Below, piece after piece: positions 7,778-15,925 of a stretch of DNA of 64,000 nucleotides (position 1 is the first letter of the stretch; each line of letters opens with the position of its first letter). Under the pieces are notes generated by a model. It ran no database searches. It worked only from the letters and a program-made list of their open reading frames with translations, and had not been told where the DNA came from. Location: the NCBI RefSeq assembly GCF_014698935.1, contig NZ_JACVMN010000001.1, positions 1,240,001-1,304,000 of the forward strand, given 5' to 3'. Both the position numbers and the translations under genes were made by a program. This stretch comes from Flagellimonas sp. S3867 (GTDB lineage: Bacteria; Bacteroidota; Bacteroidia; Flavobacteriales; Flavobacteriaceae).

Positions 7778-9256
7778 CTATTCTTTCAATACCACCTCGC
7801 TGTACTTGGAGTTTATATTGACCGATTTATTGGTTTTATCGTTGATATGGAATCCTTTATGTACGTTGGTACCATAATTTTTAGATGATTCAATGGTCAT
7901 AACTTCAGGAAAACTAATATCCGAAGAGGTTTCCTTCACATAAATGGAAAAAGCTGTTGTGGGGATTACAAAATCCAGTTCTCCGTTCTCAACAGTAATA
8001 TCAACATTGGAAAAATTATCAGAAACCGAGTTTATTCGAAGGTCTCCCAGACTATTGATAATATAGACCTTATCCATCAAACGGTCTATGGTTACGTTGG
8101 ACGAAACAGAATTCAAGGTCAATTCTCCCACCTCTTTTAAATCAATATGATCCGAGTAATCGGCCTTTAATTGTCCATAATTCCATTTTTGGACGACCAC
8201 CGGGGAATAGGAGGCCCGTATATCTGTCCGGTCCCCATCAATGGTAGAGGCAAGCAAGCTTGCATAAGACAAGCTTGCTTTTATATTTTTAGTATTTGCT
8301 GCCAACTTTACCTCACCGTGCCTAACGTTCATTTTAAGCTTAACGGATTTGGGCATTTTGATCTTGATATGCTTTTTAACCTTATATTTTTTATGCTCTC
8401 CATCGGAAGAAAAATAAAATATATTGGAATCGTCCCCGCTTTGCAGTCTAAATACCCTATTCTCTCTAAGCCTAACACGTTCTCTATTTCTTTCCCCACG
8501 AAGTTCATCACGTTCTGCCCTAAGTTCGTCGCGTTGTGCACGAGCTTCATTCCTCAAGGCACGAGCTTCCTCTCTCATTCTTTCGCGCTCTTCCAAAAGT
8601 TTTTCTCGCTGCCCCTCACGTTCTTCGGTCATTTTTTCCATTTTTTTGCTCCATTCTTCAAAGCGCTTGTGATACTTCTTATCAAAGTTCTTGTCAAATT
8701 CCTTCTTCCATTGTTTTAGGTATTTATCCCCATCTTTTTTATAGGAATCGTAGTCAAAATTGATATGTGGAATAGGTGGTAATGGTGGCATCTCGGGAAT
8801 TACCATTATTTCTGGCATTTCTGGCATTTCTGGCATTTCCGGAAGTTCTGGAATCACCATGTTCTCCATAAGTGGTGCAACAAAGGATACATCTGGTACT
8901 ACGAAGTCAAAATCGTGCTCCAACATATCGCCAGAAAAGACACTAAAACTGTTGCCCACCGTTTTAATCTGGATTTCCTTGCTGTTGCCTAGGATTTTCA
9001 CAACGTCTCTTTCAAAATAAGTCTTGGCCTCCTCTTCTGTAGCTCCTTCAAGCTCAACGGTGGCGATAATTTCTACTTGGTCTTTGTCCCAAGTTTCAAA
9101 TTCAATGTCGGCATGACTGGTATCGATGTTCAAAACCGTCTCCTTGTCCACATTAAAGGTCTCTTTGTACGTTTTCGATTTTTCCTGAGCCTGACAGACA
9201 ATTCCGATCAGACCGAAAAGAAAAACACTAAACAATATTTGCGGGTTCCTGTTCAT
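7778..9256 (-). CDS. Exported protein with coiled coil and DUF4097-like beta repeats
   Basis: A 492-residue protein with a signal peptide (about residues 1-23, ending CQAQ). Order of parts: a beta-rich N-terminal domain; a Pro/Glu/Met segment with repeated PEM triplets followed by PPLPPIPH (about 145-170); a long, very charged coiled coil (about 185-270, dominated by RE, ER and RAE); and a C-terminal region of short beta strands (about 285-492) typical of DUF4097-like putative adhesins. It overlaps the preceding gene by 29 nt and is the third gene of an ECF sigma operon. I infer that it is an envelope protein controlled by, or feeding back on, that sigma system. No enzymatic motif is visible. 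Confidence 0.85.
   Translation of the reverse strand: MNRNPQILFSVFLFGLIGIVCQAQEKSKTYKETFNVDKETVLNIDTSHADIEFETWDKDQVEIIATVELEGATEEEAKTYFERDVVKILGNSKEIQIKTVGNSFSVFSGDMLEHDFDFVVPDVSFVAPLMENMVIPELPEMPEMPEMPEIMVIPEMPPLPPIPHINFDYDSYKKDGDKYLKQWKKEFDKNFDKKYHKRFEEWSKKMEKMTEEREGQREKLLEERERMREEARALRNEARAQRDELRAERDELRGERNRERVRLRENRVFRLQSGDDSNIFYFSSDGEHKKYKVKKHIKIKMPKSVKLKMNVRHGEVKLAANTKNIKASLSYASLLASTIDGDRTDIRASYSPVVVQKWNYGQLKADYSDHIDLKEVGELTLNSVSSNVTIDRLMDKVYIINSLGDLRINSVSDNFSNVDITVENGELDFVIPTTAFSIYVKETSSDISFPEVMTIESSKNYGTNVHKGFHINDKTNKSVNINSKYSEVVLKE
8252..8280. repeat. 11-bp perfect inverted repeat inside a coding region
   Basis: AAGCAAGCTTG (8252-8262) and CAAGCTTGCTT (8270-8280) are perfect reverse complements around a 7-base loop, inside the exported coiled-coil protein gene. 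On the plus strand it is followed by TTATATTTTT, so it resembles an antisense-oriented terminator. In the protein it encodes a repeated ASL motif (KASLSYASLLAS). Confidence 0.7.
8811..8846 (-). repeat. 9-bp tandem repeat encoding PEM triplets
   Basis: Three perfect copies of TCTGGCATT (plus-strand reading, 8811-8837) and a diverged fourth (8838-8846) encode successive Pro-Glu-Met units of the exported coiled-coil protein. Because the unit is a multiple of three, copy-number slippage would change the length of the Pro-rich linker without a frameshift. Confidence 0.8.
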
Positions 9257-9845
9257 TTTTTGATGATTTTAATTGATTTAACTTTGATTTTAATTTTTGT
9301 AATAATTGTAATCGTAACTGTAGGTTTTGGATCAAGGCGTTTATAGTATCGTCATTGGGTCCAATATCATTGAGTTCAACCGTAAGTCTTCTGTATTCCT
9401 TGTCCAATTCCGAAAGTCGCAGCATATAGCTATCAATAATAGCTTTATTGTTTCCAGTAAATTCCAAATCCGAAAGTTGAAGGTTGATGTTGGTTACGTA
9501 ATAGCTCTCCACCTTTTTCAAATCGGGTGAAAGGTCACCCAATGAAATGCCCGTGCGTTGTTCACTAGTATTTTGGATATCGGCAATTTCCACTTTGGGT
9601 TCCTCTGTGCCAGTTTTGCCATAGATAAAATAAGCTGCCAAACCTAACAACACAACCGCTGATGCTGCAATCCGAAGCCAGAAGAATGACTTAACCCTGG
9701 TTTTAGATTTAGATTCAACTTCCCCTTTACCCAGTGGGATCTTTTCCTCCAATTTGGATAAAAACCGAGCCTCGTGCCCTGCTTTCATCACTTTTTTATC
9801 TTGCTCTCTCTCTTTTGCGAACAATTCTCTAAGATCCTGTGCCAT
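9228..9845 (-). CDS. Single-span membrane protein, putative anti-sigma factor
   Basis: A 205-residue protein with a charged N-terminal cytosolic part (about 1-52), one transmembrane helix (about 54-76, IAASAVVLLGLAAYFIYG) and an extracytoplasmic domain rich in Leu, Lys and Asn that ends as a probable helix. It starts inside the sigma factor gene (17-nt overlap) and ends inside the next gene, so translation is probably coupled. Position directly after an ECF sigma gene and the topology suggest an anti-sigma role. No zinc-binding HxxxCxxC motif is seen, so the call rests on context. Confidence 0.65.
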   Translation of the reverse strand: MAQDLRELFAKEREQDKKVMKAGHEARFLSKLEEKIPLGKGEVESKSKTRVKSFFWLRIAASAVVLLGLAAYFIYGKTGTEEPKVEIADIQNTSEQRTGISLGDLSPDLKKVESYYVTNINLQLSDLEFTGNNKAIIDSYMLRLSELDKEYRRLTVELNDIGPNDDTINALIQNLQLRLQLLQKLKSKLNQLKSSKNEQEPANIV

Positions 9846-10371
9846 AAGTTCTGTCCTTTAATGATTCTTTTAATTGCATTTTACCACGTAACAATCGGGT
9901 TCTGGAGGCGGTCTCCGAAATTCCTAATATTCCTGAAATTTCATTGTGGTCATATCCCTCGACCAGAAATAATTGCACCACATATCTATATTTTTCCGAG
10001 AGGTTCTCAATGGCCTCTTTAACTTTATCCAATGAAATTCCTTCCTCTACCGTCCAATCATCATCATCTACCACATGAATATGTCCTTCGTTTAATTCTA
10101 CCGTTTTTTGGTGTTTCGACTTTAAAAAATCGATACTTCCATTTATTACAATTCTTTTCAACCAGGCCCCAAACGTAACCTCTCCCTTAAATTGATCTAT
10201 TCGTTGAAAAGCTTTTATAAAAGCATCCTGCAATACGTCCTCTGCGTCATGCGGATTTTTCAGAAAACGTAGGGCCACGCCATACATACCATCACAATAT
10301 TGCTTGTAAAGCTTTAATTGTGCCTGGCGATCGTTGGCCTTGCATTTTTCTACCAGTTCAATCTGAAACAT
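9829..10371 (-). CDS. ECF-type RNA polymerase sigma-70 factor
   Basis: A 180-residue sigma factor with region 2 (DAEDVLQDAFIKAFQ, then WLKRIVINGSIDFLK) and region 4 (LSEKYRYVVQLFLVEGYDHNEISGILGISETASRTRL, in which the helix-turn-helix covers EISGILGIS to TRLLRG). It lacks regions 1 and 3, as is normal for ECF factors. It is the first gene of a three-gene overlapping operon with a membrane protein and an exported protein, an arrangement used for envelope-stress or surface signalling. A candidate autoregulated promoter lies at 10413-10438. Confidence 0.95.
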   Translation of the reverse strand: MFQIELVEKCKANDRQAQLKLYKQYCDGMYGVALRFLKNPHDAEDVLQDAFIKAFQRIDQFKGEVTFGAWLKRIVINGSIDFLKSKHQKTVELNEGHIHVVDDDDWTVEEGISLDKVKEAIENLSEKYRYVVQLFLVEGYDHNEISGILGISETASRTRLLRGKMQLKESLKDRTYGTGS

Positions 10372-10412
10372 GGTCGGTTTTGGTGTTTGGTATTCTAGCT
10401 GTTCAAGTTAAG

Positions 10413-10438
10413 GACGAAATAAAAAAGGGAGCGTTGCA
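10413..10438 (-). promoter_or_regulatory. Candidate ECF-sigma promoter of the sigma operon
   Basis: On the minus strand TGCAAC (10438-10433) and CGTC (10416-10413) are separated by 16 bases, 42 bases before the sigma gene ATG. An AAC-type -35 and a CGTC-type -10 are usual for ECF promoters, so self-activation is plausible. The match was made by eye. Confidence 0.5.
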
Positions 10439-10576
10439 AAATAGTCTCAATTTTGGTCTTTTTTAACATATAAATGCTAAAAAAGGCTGCATTCATATTA
10501 CCATATCCTGATAAAATGTATTCCAAAAACCCATCAAAACTTTATACCTTAGTGCTCAACAATAGTAATTATCGCC

Positions 10577-11620
10577 TTGGCAAACGAACAACATATTTCT
10601 TCCCAAGTTTCCAAAATTAAAAAGCTTCGAAAGCAAGATATCCCAGCGGAGCAGATGCTAGAAGGTGTTTTTAAGGGTGACAAAGCATATCTAGCCAAGG
10701 CAATAACGCTTATTGAAAGTTCAAATCCCGAACATTTTGAAAAGGCCAATTCACTTATTGAGCAATGTCTCGCCAAATCCAATGATAGTGTCCGAATTGG
10801 AATTACAGGGGTTCCAGGAGTAGGAAAGAGCTCCTTTATTGAGGTTTTCGGTAAAACTTTGACCCAATTGGGAAAAAAAGTAGCTGTTTTGGCTGTGGAT
10901 CCGACAAGTACGTTGAGCAAGGGAAGCATTTTGGGTGACAAAACCCGGATGCAAGGCCTTTCTAAAGATCCAAATGCTTTTATACGACCCTCACCTTCCG
11001 GTGAATCGTTGGGCGGTGTCGCTCAAAAGACAAGGGAAAGTATTATTCTCTGTGAGGCCGCTGGTTATGATATTATTTTAGTGGAAACCGTTGGTGTAGG
11101 CCAAAGTGAAACCATGGTGCACAGCATGGTCGATTTCTTTCTATTGTTAAAACTTTCCGGTGCGGGGGATGAATTACAAGGTATTAAACGAGGCATTATG
11201 GAAATGGCCGATGCCATTGCCATCAACAAATCGGATGGTGGCAACCTCGAAAAGGCCAAACTAGCAGAAGTTGAGTTTTCAAGAGCGCTTCACCTGTATC
11301 CGCCCAAAGAAAATGGATGGACACCAAAGGTACTTCGTTGTTCGGCTGTTGAACAGACCGGAATCGTTGAGATATGGGAAATGATAGAAAACTTTGTATA
11401 TCAGGGTAAAAAGAGTGGACATTTTGAAAGTAATCGGAAAAATCAAAACAAAAACTGGTTCATTCAAACCGTGGATGAACGATTAAAACAATATTTCCAT
11501 CAGAAACAGTCCTTTAAAAAAGTTCAGGAAGAAATGTTGAAGGCGGTCGAAGAACATAAAATATCCCCGTTTTATGCGGCAAAAAAGCTATTGGAAAACA
11601 TAACTGGGGAACTTAAATAA
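10577..11620 (+). CDS. meaB: MeaB/ArgK-family G3E GTPase
   Basis: A 347-residue P-loop GTPase that protects and reactivates adenosylcobalamin-dependent methylmalonyl-CoA mutase. Motifs: G1 GVPGVGKSS (residues 78-86), a DKTRM switch segment, ETVGVGQSE (G3 region) and NKSDGG (G4, NKxD). The C-terminal helical dimerisation arm is present. The frame opens after a TAG at 10550 and has no ATG before conserved helices, so TTG at 10577 is chosen. The mutase genes are not in this window. Confidence 0.9.
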   Translation: MANEQHISSQVSKIKKLRKQDIPAEQMLEGVFKGDKAYLAKAITLIESSNPEHFEKANSLIEQCLAKSNDSVRIGITGVPGVGKSSFIEVFGKTLTQLGKKVAVLAVDPTSTLSKGSILGDKTRMQGLSKDPNAFIRPSPSGESLGGVAQKTRESIILCEAAGYDIILVETVGVGQSETMVHSMVDFFLLLKLSGAGDELQGIKRGIMEMADAIAINKSDGGNLEKAKLAEVEFSRALHLYPPKENGWTPKVLRCSAVEQTGIVEIWEMIENFVYQGKKSGHFESNRKNQNKNWFIQTVDERLKQYFHQKQSFKKVQEEMLKAVEEHKISPFYAAKKLLENITGELK

Positions 11621-11626
11621 AAGAAG

Positions 11627-11634
11627 TAAATTTG
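11627..11634 (+). promoter_or_regulatory. Candidate -7 box TAAATTTG
   Basis: TAAATTTG matches the Bacteroidota -7 consensus TAnnTTTG exactly, 20 bases before the glycosyltransferase ATG at 11655. No clear -33 TTTG lies at the usual distance, so support is moderate. Confidence 0.4.
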
Positions 11635-11654
11635 CCCAGATCATAAGCCAATAC

Positions 11655-12617
11655 ATGAGCACTGTCACCGATTCCCTACTATCCATTGTGGTTCCATTGT
11701 ACAACGAAGAGGACAATGTGGTCTTGTTGACCGAAAAAATTCATGAGAATTTAGAAGGTTACAACTACCAAATCGTTTATGTCGATGATTTTTCCACTGA
11801 CAATACCAGAAAAGTGGTCAAAGATATGGATGATCACAAAGTCCATTTGATAGAGCTTAAAAAGAATTATGGCCAGAGTTTGGCCTTGGCAGCTGGAATC
11901 GATTATGCAGAAGGTGAATACATTATTACCATGGATGGTGATTTGCAGAACGACCCTTCGGATATTCCGCAAATGTTGGGGCATGCGGTTACCGAGGAGT
12001 ATGATGTTGTAACAGGAATCCGGCAAAAACGGAAAGATTCACTTGTAAAAAAAATACCTTCAAAAATTGCCAACTTTTTGGTGCGAAGGGTGACCAAATT
12101 GGATATCAAGGATAACGGTTGTGCGCTAAAAGTTTTTACCAAAGACATTGCCAAAGGGTTAAATCTGTATGGCGAAATGCACCGTTTTATTACCCTTTTG
12201 GCCTATTTGGAAGGTGGGCAGATAAAGCAAGTGCCCGTTAAGCACCATGCGCGACATGCTGGGGTTTCAAAATATGGGTTGGAGCGAGTTTTTAAGGTCG
12301 TAGCCGATATGATGCTTTTGCTTTTTATTCGAAAGTATTTTCAACGACCCATCCATCTTTTTGGAATTTTTGGTGTACTCCTTATCATACTCGGTTTTTT
12401 CATTAATATTTATTTATTGATTGTAAAACTAGGCTTCGGAGAGGATATTGGAAGCAGACCATTGTTGATTTTTGGAATGATGTTCATTCTGGGTGGAATT
12501 CAATTGTTTACCATTGGTATTGTGATGGAATTGCTCATCAGAACCTACTATGAATCGCAACAAAAAAGACCGTATCGCGTAAAAAAAATAACCATCGGTG
12601 ACGGAAAAGCTGCGTAA
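11655..12617 (+). CDS. Family 2 glycosyltransferase with two C-terminal membrane helices
   Basis: A 320-residue protein of the DPM1/GtrB type. The GT-A domain opens with LSIVVPLYNEEDNV, has YVDDFSTDNT and the metal-binding TMDGDLQNDP, and ends with two membrane helices (about 233-257 and 268-292). Such enzymes transfer a sugar from a nucleotide donor to polyprenyl phosphate at the inner membrane. The next gene (12598) overlaps it by 20 nt and encodes a flippase-like membrane protein, and a GT39-like enzyme faces them. A polyprenyl-phosphate-sugar system is a reasonable inference. Confidence 0.9.
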   Translation: MSTVTDSLLSIVVPLYNEEDNVVLLTEKIHENLEGYNYQIVYVDDFSTDNTRKVVKDMDDHKVHLIELKKNYGQSLALAAGIDYAEGEYIITMDGDLQNDPSDIPQMLGHAVTEEYDVVTGIRQKRKDSLVKKIPSKIANFLVRRVTKLDIKDNGCALKVFTKDIAKGLNLYGEMHRFITLLAYLEGGQIKQVPVKHHARHAGVSKYGLERVFKVVADMMLLLFIRKYFQRPIHLFGIFGVLLIILGFFINIYLLIVKLGFGEDIGSRPLLIFGMMFILGGIQLFTIGIVMELLIRTYYESQQKRPYRVKKITIGDGKAA

Positions 12618-13470
12618 AAGATTAATTACAGCATTAAAGATTGTTGTCAGTGCAGCGCTGATCTACTTTATTTTTACCAAAATTCAGTTTCAGGATGTTG
12701 TAAAAACCCTGAAGGACAGTAATCCACTTTATCTGGTTCTAGGTGTTTTACTTGTGGTGCTGTCCAAGGTTTTGGCAGCTTTTAGACTTAATCTCTATTT
12801 TCATCAAATCGAAGTTAAAATATCCCAGTTGAGCAACCTAAAATTATACCTGCTTGGGATGTTCTACAATCTATTTTTACCGGGCGGAATTGGTGGCGAT
12901 GCGTACAAGGGCTACGTTATTCAAAAGAAATACCAATCCGGCACCAAAAAAGTGGTTTCTGTTCTGCTGCTTGACCGATTAAGCGGGATGTTGTTGATTT
13001 TTATCTATGCCTGTATTTTGGCCCTAATGCTTGAGCAATCGATTTTTAAAACTTATAACTGGGTCTTTGCTACCGGAATTCCTTTGAGCATAGTGGTTTT
13101 TTGGTGGCTCAATAAGCGGTTTTTCTCGTATGCGTTGCCCATTTATTGGAAATCTTTAGTCTATTCGGCATTTATACAGTTATCACAACTCATTTGTATT
13201 CTTTGCATACTGAAATCACTTTCAATTGACCTTCAAACGGTGGAATATTTGTTCATCTTTTTGGTATCTTCCATTGTATCGGTCATACCGCTGACCATAG
13301 GTGGTATTGGAAGCAGGGAAGTCACTTTTTTGTATGGAGCAAAATGGTTGGAATTGGATGCTAGTTCGTCAATAAGCATCAGTTTTGTCTTCTTCCTGAT
13401 AACTGCGTTGATATCGCTTTTCGGGATAGTTTACCACTTTAAAAAGCCAAAATTGGAAACGGTAAATTAA
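12598..13470 (+). CDS. Flippase-like integral membrane protein (UPF0104 / LPG synthase TM type)
   Basis: A 290-residue, highly hydrophobic protein with about eight predicted helices, the LPGGIGGDAYKGYVIQKK segment and IPLTIGGIGSREVTF, typical of the lysylphosphatidylglycerol synthase transmembrane / UPF0104 superfamily. No lysyl-transferase domain is present. The role may be movement or modification of a lipid-linked substrate; this is inferred. It starts with GTG inside the upstream glycosyltransferase. Its TAA overlaps the TAA of the convergent gene (bases 13467-13470). Confidence 0.8.
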   Translation: MTEKLRKRLITALKIVVSAALIYFIFTKIQFQDVVKTLKDSNPLYLVLGVLLVVLSKVLAAFRLNLYFHQIEVKISQLSNLKLYLLGMFYNLFLPGGIGGDAYKGYVIQKKYQSGTKKVVSVLLLDRLSGMLLIFIYACILALMLEQSIFKTYNWVFATGIPLSIVVFWWLNKRFFSYALPIYWKSLVYSAFIQLSQLICILCILKSLSIDLQTVEYLFIFLVSSIVSVIPLTIGGIGSREVTFLYGAKWLELDASSSISISFVFFLITALISLFGIVYHFKKPKLETVN

Positions 13471-15125
13471 TCTAAATGCACCAAATGCATTTTGTTGAGT
13501 TTATCGCGACGGGTCAATGGGTTTAGAAATTTCAATTGCAATCTAGTGATTCGAAATTGATCAACGGTAATTTCATCGTGCCAATGATACCCGGCATTTC
13601 TTAATTTTTGCAATTCTTCATTGGTAGCGTACACCCATGCCTTGGGTTTGTTTTCCAAATCGGAAACCGAAATGATATTGACCGGGTTTTGATTATAAAA
13701 ATCTAGAGCCCAGGTATGCCTATCGGAAATCTTGTAAATATCATCGGTTGGAATGTTGTGCTCCATGACTTTTTCGGCCATGGTAGAACCTGCTTGATAT
13801 TCTAAAAGTGATGGGTAAAAGTGTAGATTCAACACCACATTCAATAAAATTGAACTGTAGGCGGACAATGTAATGATCCTCTTAAAATATTCTTCTCGTT
13901 TAAGACAAAAATGGCATATCACCATAAACAAGATCAGTAACATTAAATAGTATTGAACACCATTAAAATCGAAAACATAAAAACATGCCAACAATGTAAA
14001 TATGAATACCAAACTGAGGATGAAATATTGAACCCCAAGAAGAACTTTCAACGTCTTCTTCTTGGATTTCTCATATACCTTGATCAGGTATGCCGCTGTT
14101 AGTACGGAATATAACGGGATAAGAATGTTTATATAATGTGGAAGCTTGAACTGGGCCAGGCTAATAAGAAAGAATAGAATGGTGATGGCTCCAACGGTCA
14201 AAAATTCCGTATTAGGTTTATAGGCAAGTTTCGTTTTCCAAAATGTTTTTACCTGTGTCCAATAAGCTAATAACGCAATCACGGTCCACGGAAGAAAAAC
14301 CCATAGAAATGTGTGGAAAAAGAAAAAGAAATCGCTGCTATTTTTTCCCACTCCCTGACCGCTCATTCTTTCGAAGCTCTGCTCCCAAAGAATAAAAAAT
14401 ATCCCACTTCTATTATCTCTACCTCTGATAATCTTTTCTGGATGTAAATCAAATTGAAGGTAATAGGCGTACAACATTGGGGTAATGGTCAAACCAAAAA
14501 CCAGCACGGCTAGAAATACCTTCCAGCTCCATAAACTTTTCCATTTTTTGGTGTATGCCAAATGGCATAAAATTGAAACACCAATGACCACCAATGCAAT
14601 CTGTCCTTTGGTGGAAAATGCCAGTCCCGCCCCTAGGGCTCCCCACAAAATATTATGAAGTTTATTTTTTTCAATATATGAGGCCAATTGCCAAATAGAA
14701 AAGATGGTGAATCCGGTTAATACCGCATCAGTTCTTACATCAATATTACTGAGGACAATGGTTTGGGCGGTCATAAAAACAAGTGCAGAAAGCTTGCCCA
14801 CATCCTTGCTGTAAAGCAATTTTCCAAGTCCAAAACAACTCCATGCCCCTAATAAGGCCACCAAAATTGCGGGAATCCGATATGCCCAATCGTAAATGCC
14901 AAAGATTTTAAAAGACAAGGCGGCCAACCAATAATGCATATGCGGCTTGTCCAAATATTCTTCGGTACCCTTGATCAGGGTAAAGAAATCATTTTCTTGT
15001 ACCATACGCATGGCCATGACCGCAAATTGTGCCGAATCATTTTCGAAAAGGGTGACAAACATCCCGGCTACATACACCAGAACGACTAGGGAAAGTAAAA
15101 ACCAATATCTGACCGATGATATCAT
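13467..15125 (-). CDS. GT39/ArnT-like membrane glycosyltransferase
   Basis: A 552-residue polytopic protein with an N-terminal helix, a first periplasmic loop carrying NDSAQFAVMAMRMV and DKPHMHYWLAALSFKIFG, and many further helices, as in dolichyl-phosphate-mannose-like and ArnT/PMT transferases. It should move a sugar from a polyprenyl-phosphate donor to a lipid or protein on the periplasmic side. The start was set to ATG 15125 because it forms an ATGA overlap with the PAP2 stop; a longer frame to 15266 would run inside the PAP2 gene and lacks a plausible leader. Confidence 0.85.
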   Translation of the reverse strand: MISSVRYWFLLSLVVLVYVAGMFVTLFENDSAQFAVMAMRMVQENDFFTLIKGTEEYLDKPHMHYWLAALSFKIFGIYDWAYRIPAILVALLGAWSCFGLGKLLYSKDVGKLSALVFMTAQTIVLSNIDVRTDAVLTGFTIFSIWQLASYIEKNKLHNILWGALGAGLAFSTKGQIALVVIGVSILCHLAYTKKWKSLWSWKVFLAVLVFGLTITPMLYAYYLQFDLHPEKIIRGRDNRSGIFFILWEQSFERMSGQGVGKNSSDFFFFFHTFLWVFLPWTVIALLAYWTQVKTFWKTKLAYKPNTEFLTVGAITILFFLISLAQFKLPHYINILIPLYSVLTAAYLIKVYEKSKKKTLKVLLGVQYFILSLVFIFTLLACFYVFDFNGVQYYLMLLILFMVICHFCLKREEYFKRIITLSAYSSILLNVVLNLHFYPSLLEYQAGSTMAEKVMEHNIPTDDIYKISDRHTWALDFYNQNPVNIISVSDLENKPKAWVYATNEELQKLRNAGYHWHDEITVDQFRITRLQLKFLNPLTRRDKLNKMHLVHLD

Positions 15126-15691
15126 GTTCCCAATTTTTGGAATGCAAATATAGCCAACCTGGCAAATACCCATCCAAAAAAGATTCCGACCAGCATTCCA
15201 GTCAAAACATCCAATGGGTAGTGTACTCCAATATATATTCTGCTGTAGGCGACAATACATGCCCAAATAACCAGAACCAATCCTATATATTTAACCTTTT
15301 TATGAAATAAAATTGCAAAAAAAGTGGCCGGACCGAAAGAGTTTGCTGCATGGGCAGAGAAATAACCGAATTTTCCTCCGCAATAACTTTTGACCAAACG
15401 CATGACCCCATTTACTTCTGGATCATGACATGGTCGCAAGCGACCAACACCATATTTAAAGAAATTGGACAGTTGATCGGTACAGGTAATCAATAAGGCG
15501 ATGCTTACCAAAACAATTGCGGTTCCTTTTAATCCGAAGTTTTTATAGGTCAGGTACAATAGTAATGCATACAAGGGGGCAGAGTTTCGGGTCTTGGTCA
15601 TAAACATCCAAAACGCATCCCAAGTTTGTGTTCCGAGTCCATTCAGAAACAAAAACATCTCTTGGTCCCACTGTATGAGTTCTTCGAGCAT
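15122..15691 (-). CDS. PAP2-superfamily membrane phosphatase
   Basis: A 189-residue membrane protein with the three PAP2 signature blocks: KYGVGRLRP (KxxxxxxRP type), SAHAANSFG (variant of PSGH) and SRIYIGVHYPLDVLTG (SRxxxxxHxxxD). It probably dephosphorylates a lipid such as undecaprenyl pyrophosphate or phosphatidic-acid-like molecules. Its ATG shares one base with the stop of the 75-residue gene upstream, and its TGA overlaps the start of the GT39-like gene, so the operon is tight. Confidence 0.93.
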   Translation of the reverse strand: MLEELIQWDQEMFLFLNGLGTQTWDAFWMFMTKTRNSAPLYALLLYLTYKNFGLKGTAIVLVSIALLITCTDQLSNFFKYGVGRLRPCHDPEVNGVMRLVKSYCGGKFGYFSAHAANSFGPATFFAILFHKKVKYIGLVLVIWACIVAYSRIYIGVHYPLDVLTGMLVGIFFGWVFARLAIFAFQKLGT

Positions 15692-15918
15692 TAGTTATCG
15701 TATCGTGAAACTTCCCTATCGTAAAATGCGGTTGCCGCCTCAATCAGATTTTCTGCTTCTTCGGCCAATTCAGTTTCATCTTCCTTGGAAAATTCTTCCA
15801 ACCATTCTACTTCATCATTTTCAAGATTGATAATGAAACGCGGGTATTCGGTATGTACTATAAAAATTGAGTTTGGATGATCTGTATTATCACCTAAAAG
15901 AAACTTGGGTAATTCCAT
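15691..15918 (-). CDS. Small acidic conserved hypothetical protein
   Basis: A 75-residue protein with no signal or membrane helix. It is acidic, with a Glu/Ala-rich helix (EELAEEAENLIEAATAF-like region near 45-68). It sits between the MATE gene (7 nt away) and PAP2 (1-base overlap), so it is almost certainly translated. No family function is recognised. Confidence 0.8.
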   Translation of the reverse strand: MELPKFLLGDNTDHPNSIFIVHTEYPRFIINLENDEVEWLEEFSKEDETELAEEAENLIEAATAFYDREVSRYDN

Positions 15919-15925
15919 GCTTAAT

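Noticed and set aside
8171..8719. A 182-codon plus-strand open frame opposite the coiled-coil protein gene.
   Set aside because: It is the antisense reading of a charged coiled coil, which gives a string of hydrophobic Phe/Leu residues by codon complement. The minus-strand gene has signal peptide, domain order and operon context.
13467..15266. A longer version of the GT39-like protein starting at 15266.
   Set aside because: The extra 47 codons lie inside the PAP2 gene and look like shadow coding; the ATG at 15125 forms a normal ATGA overlap.
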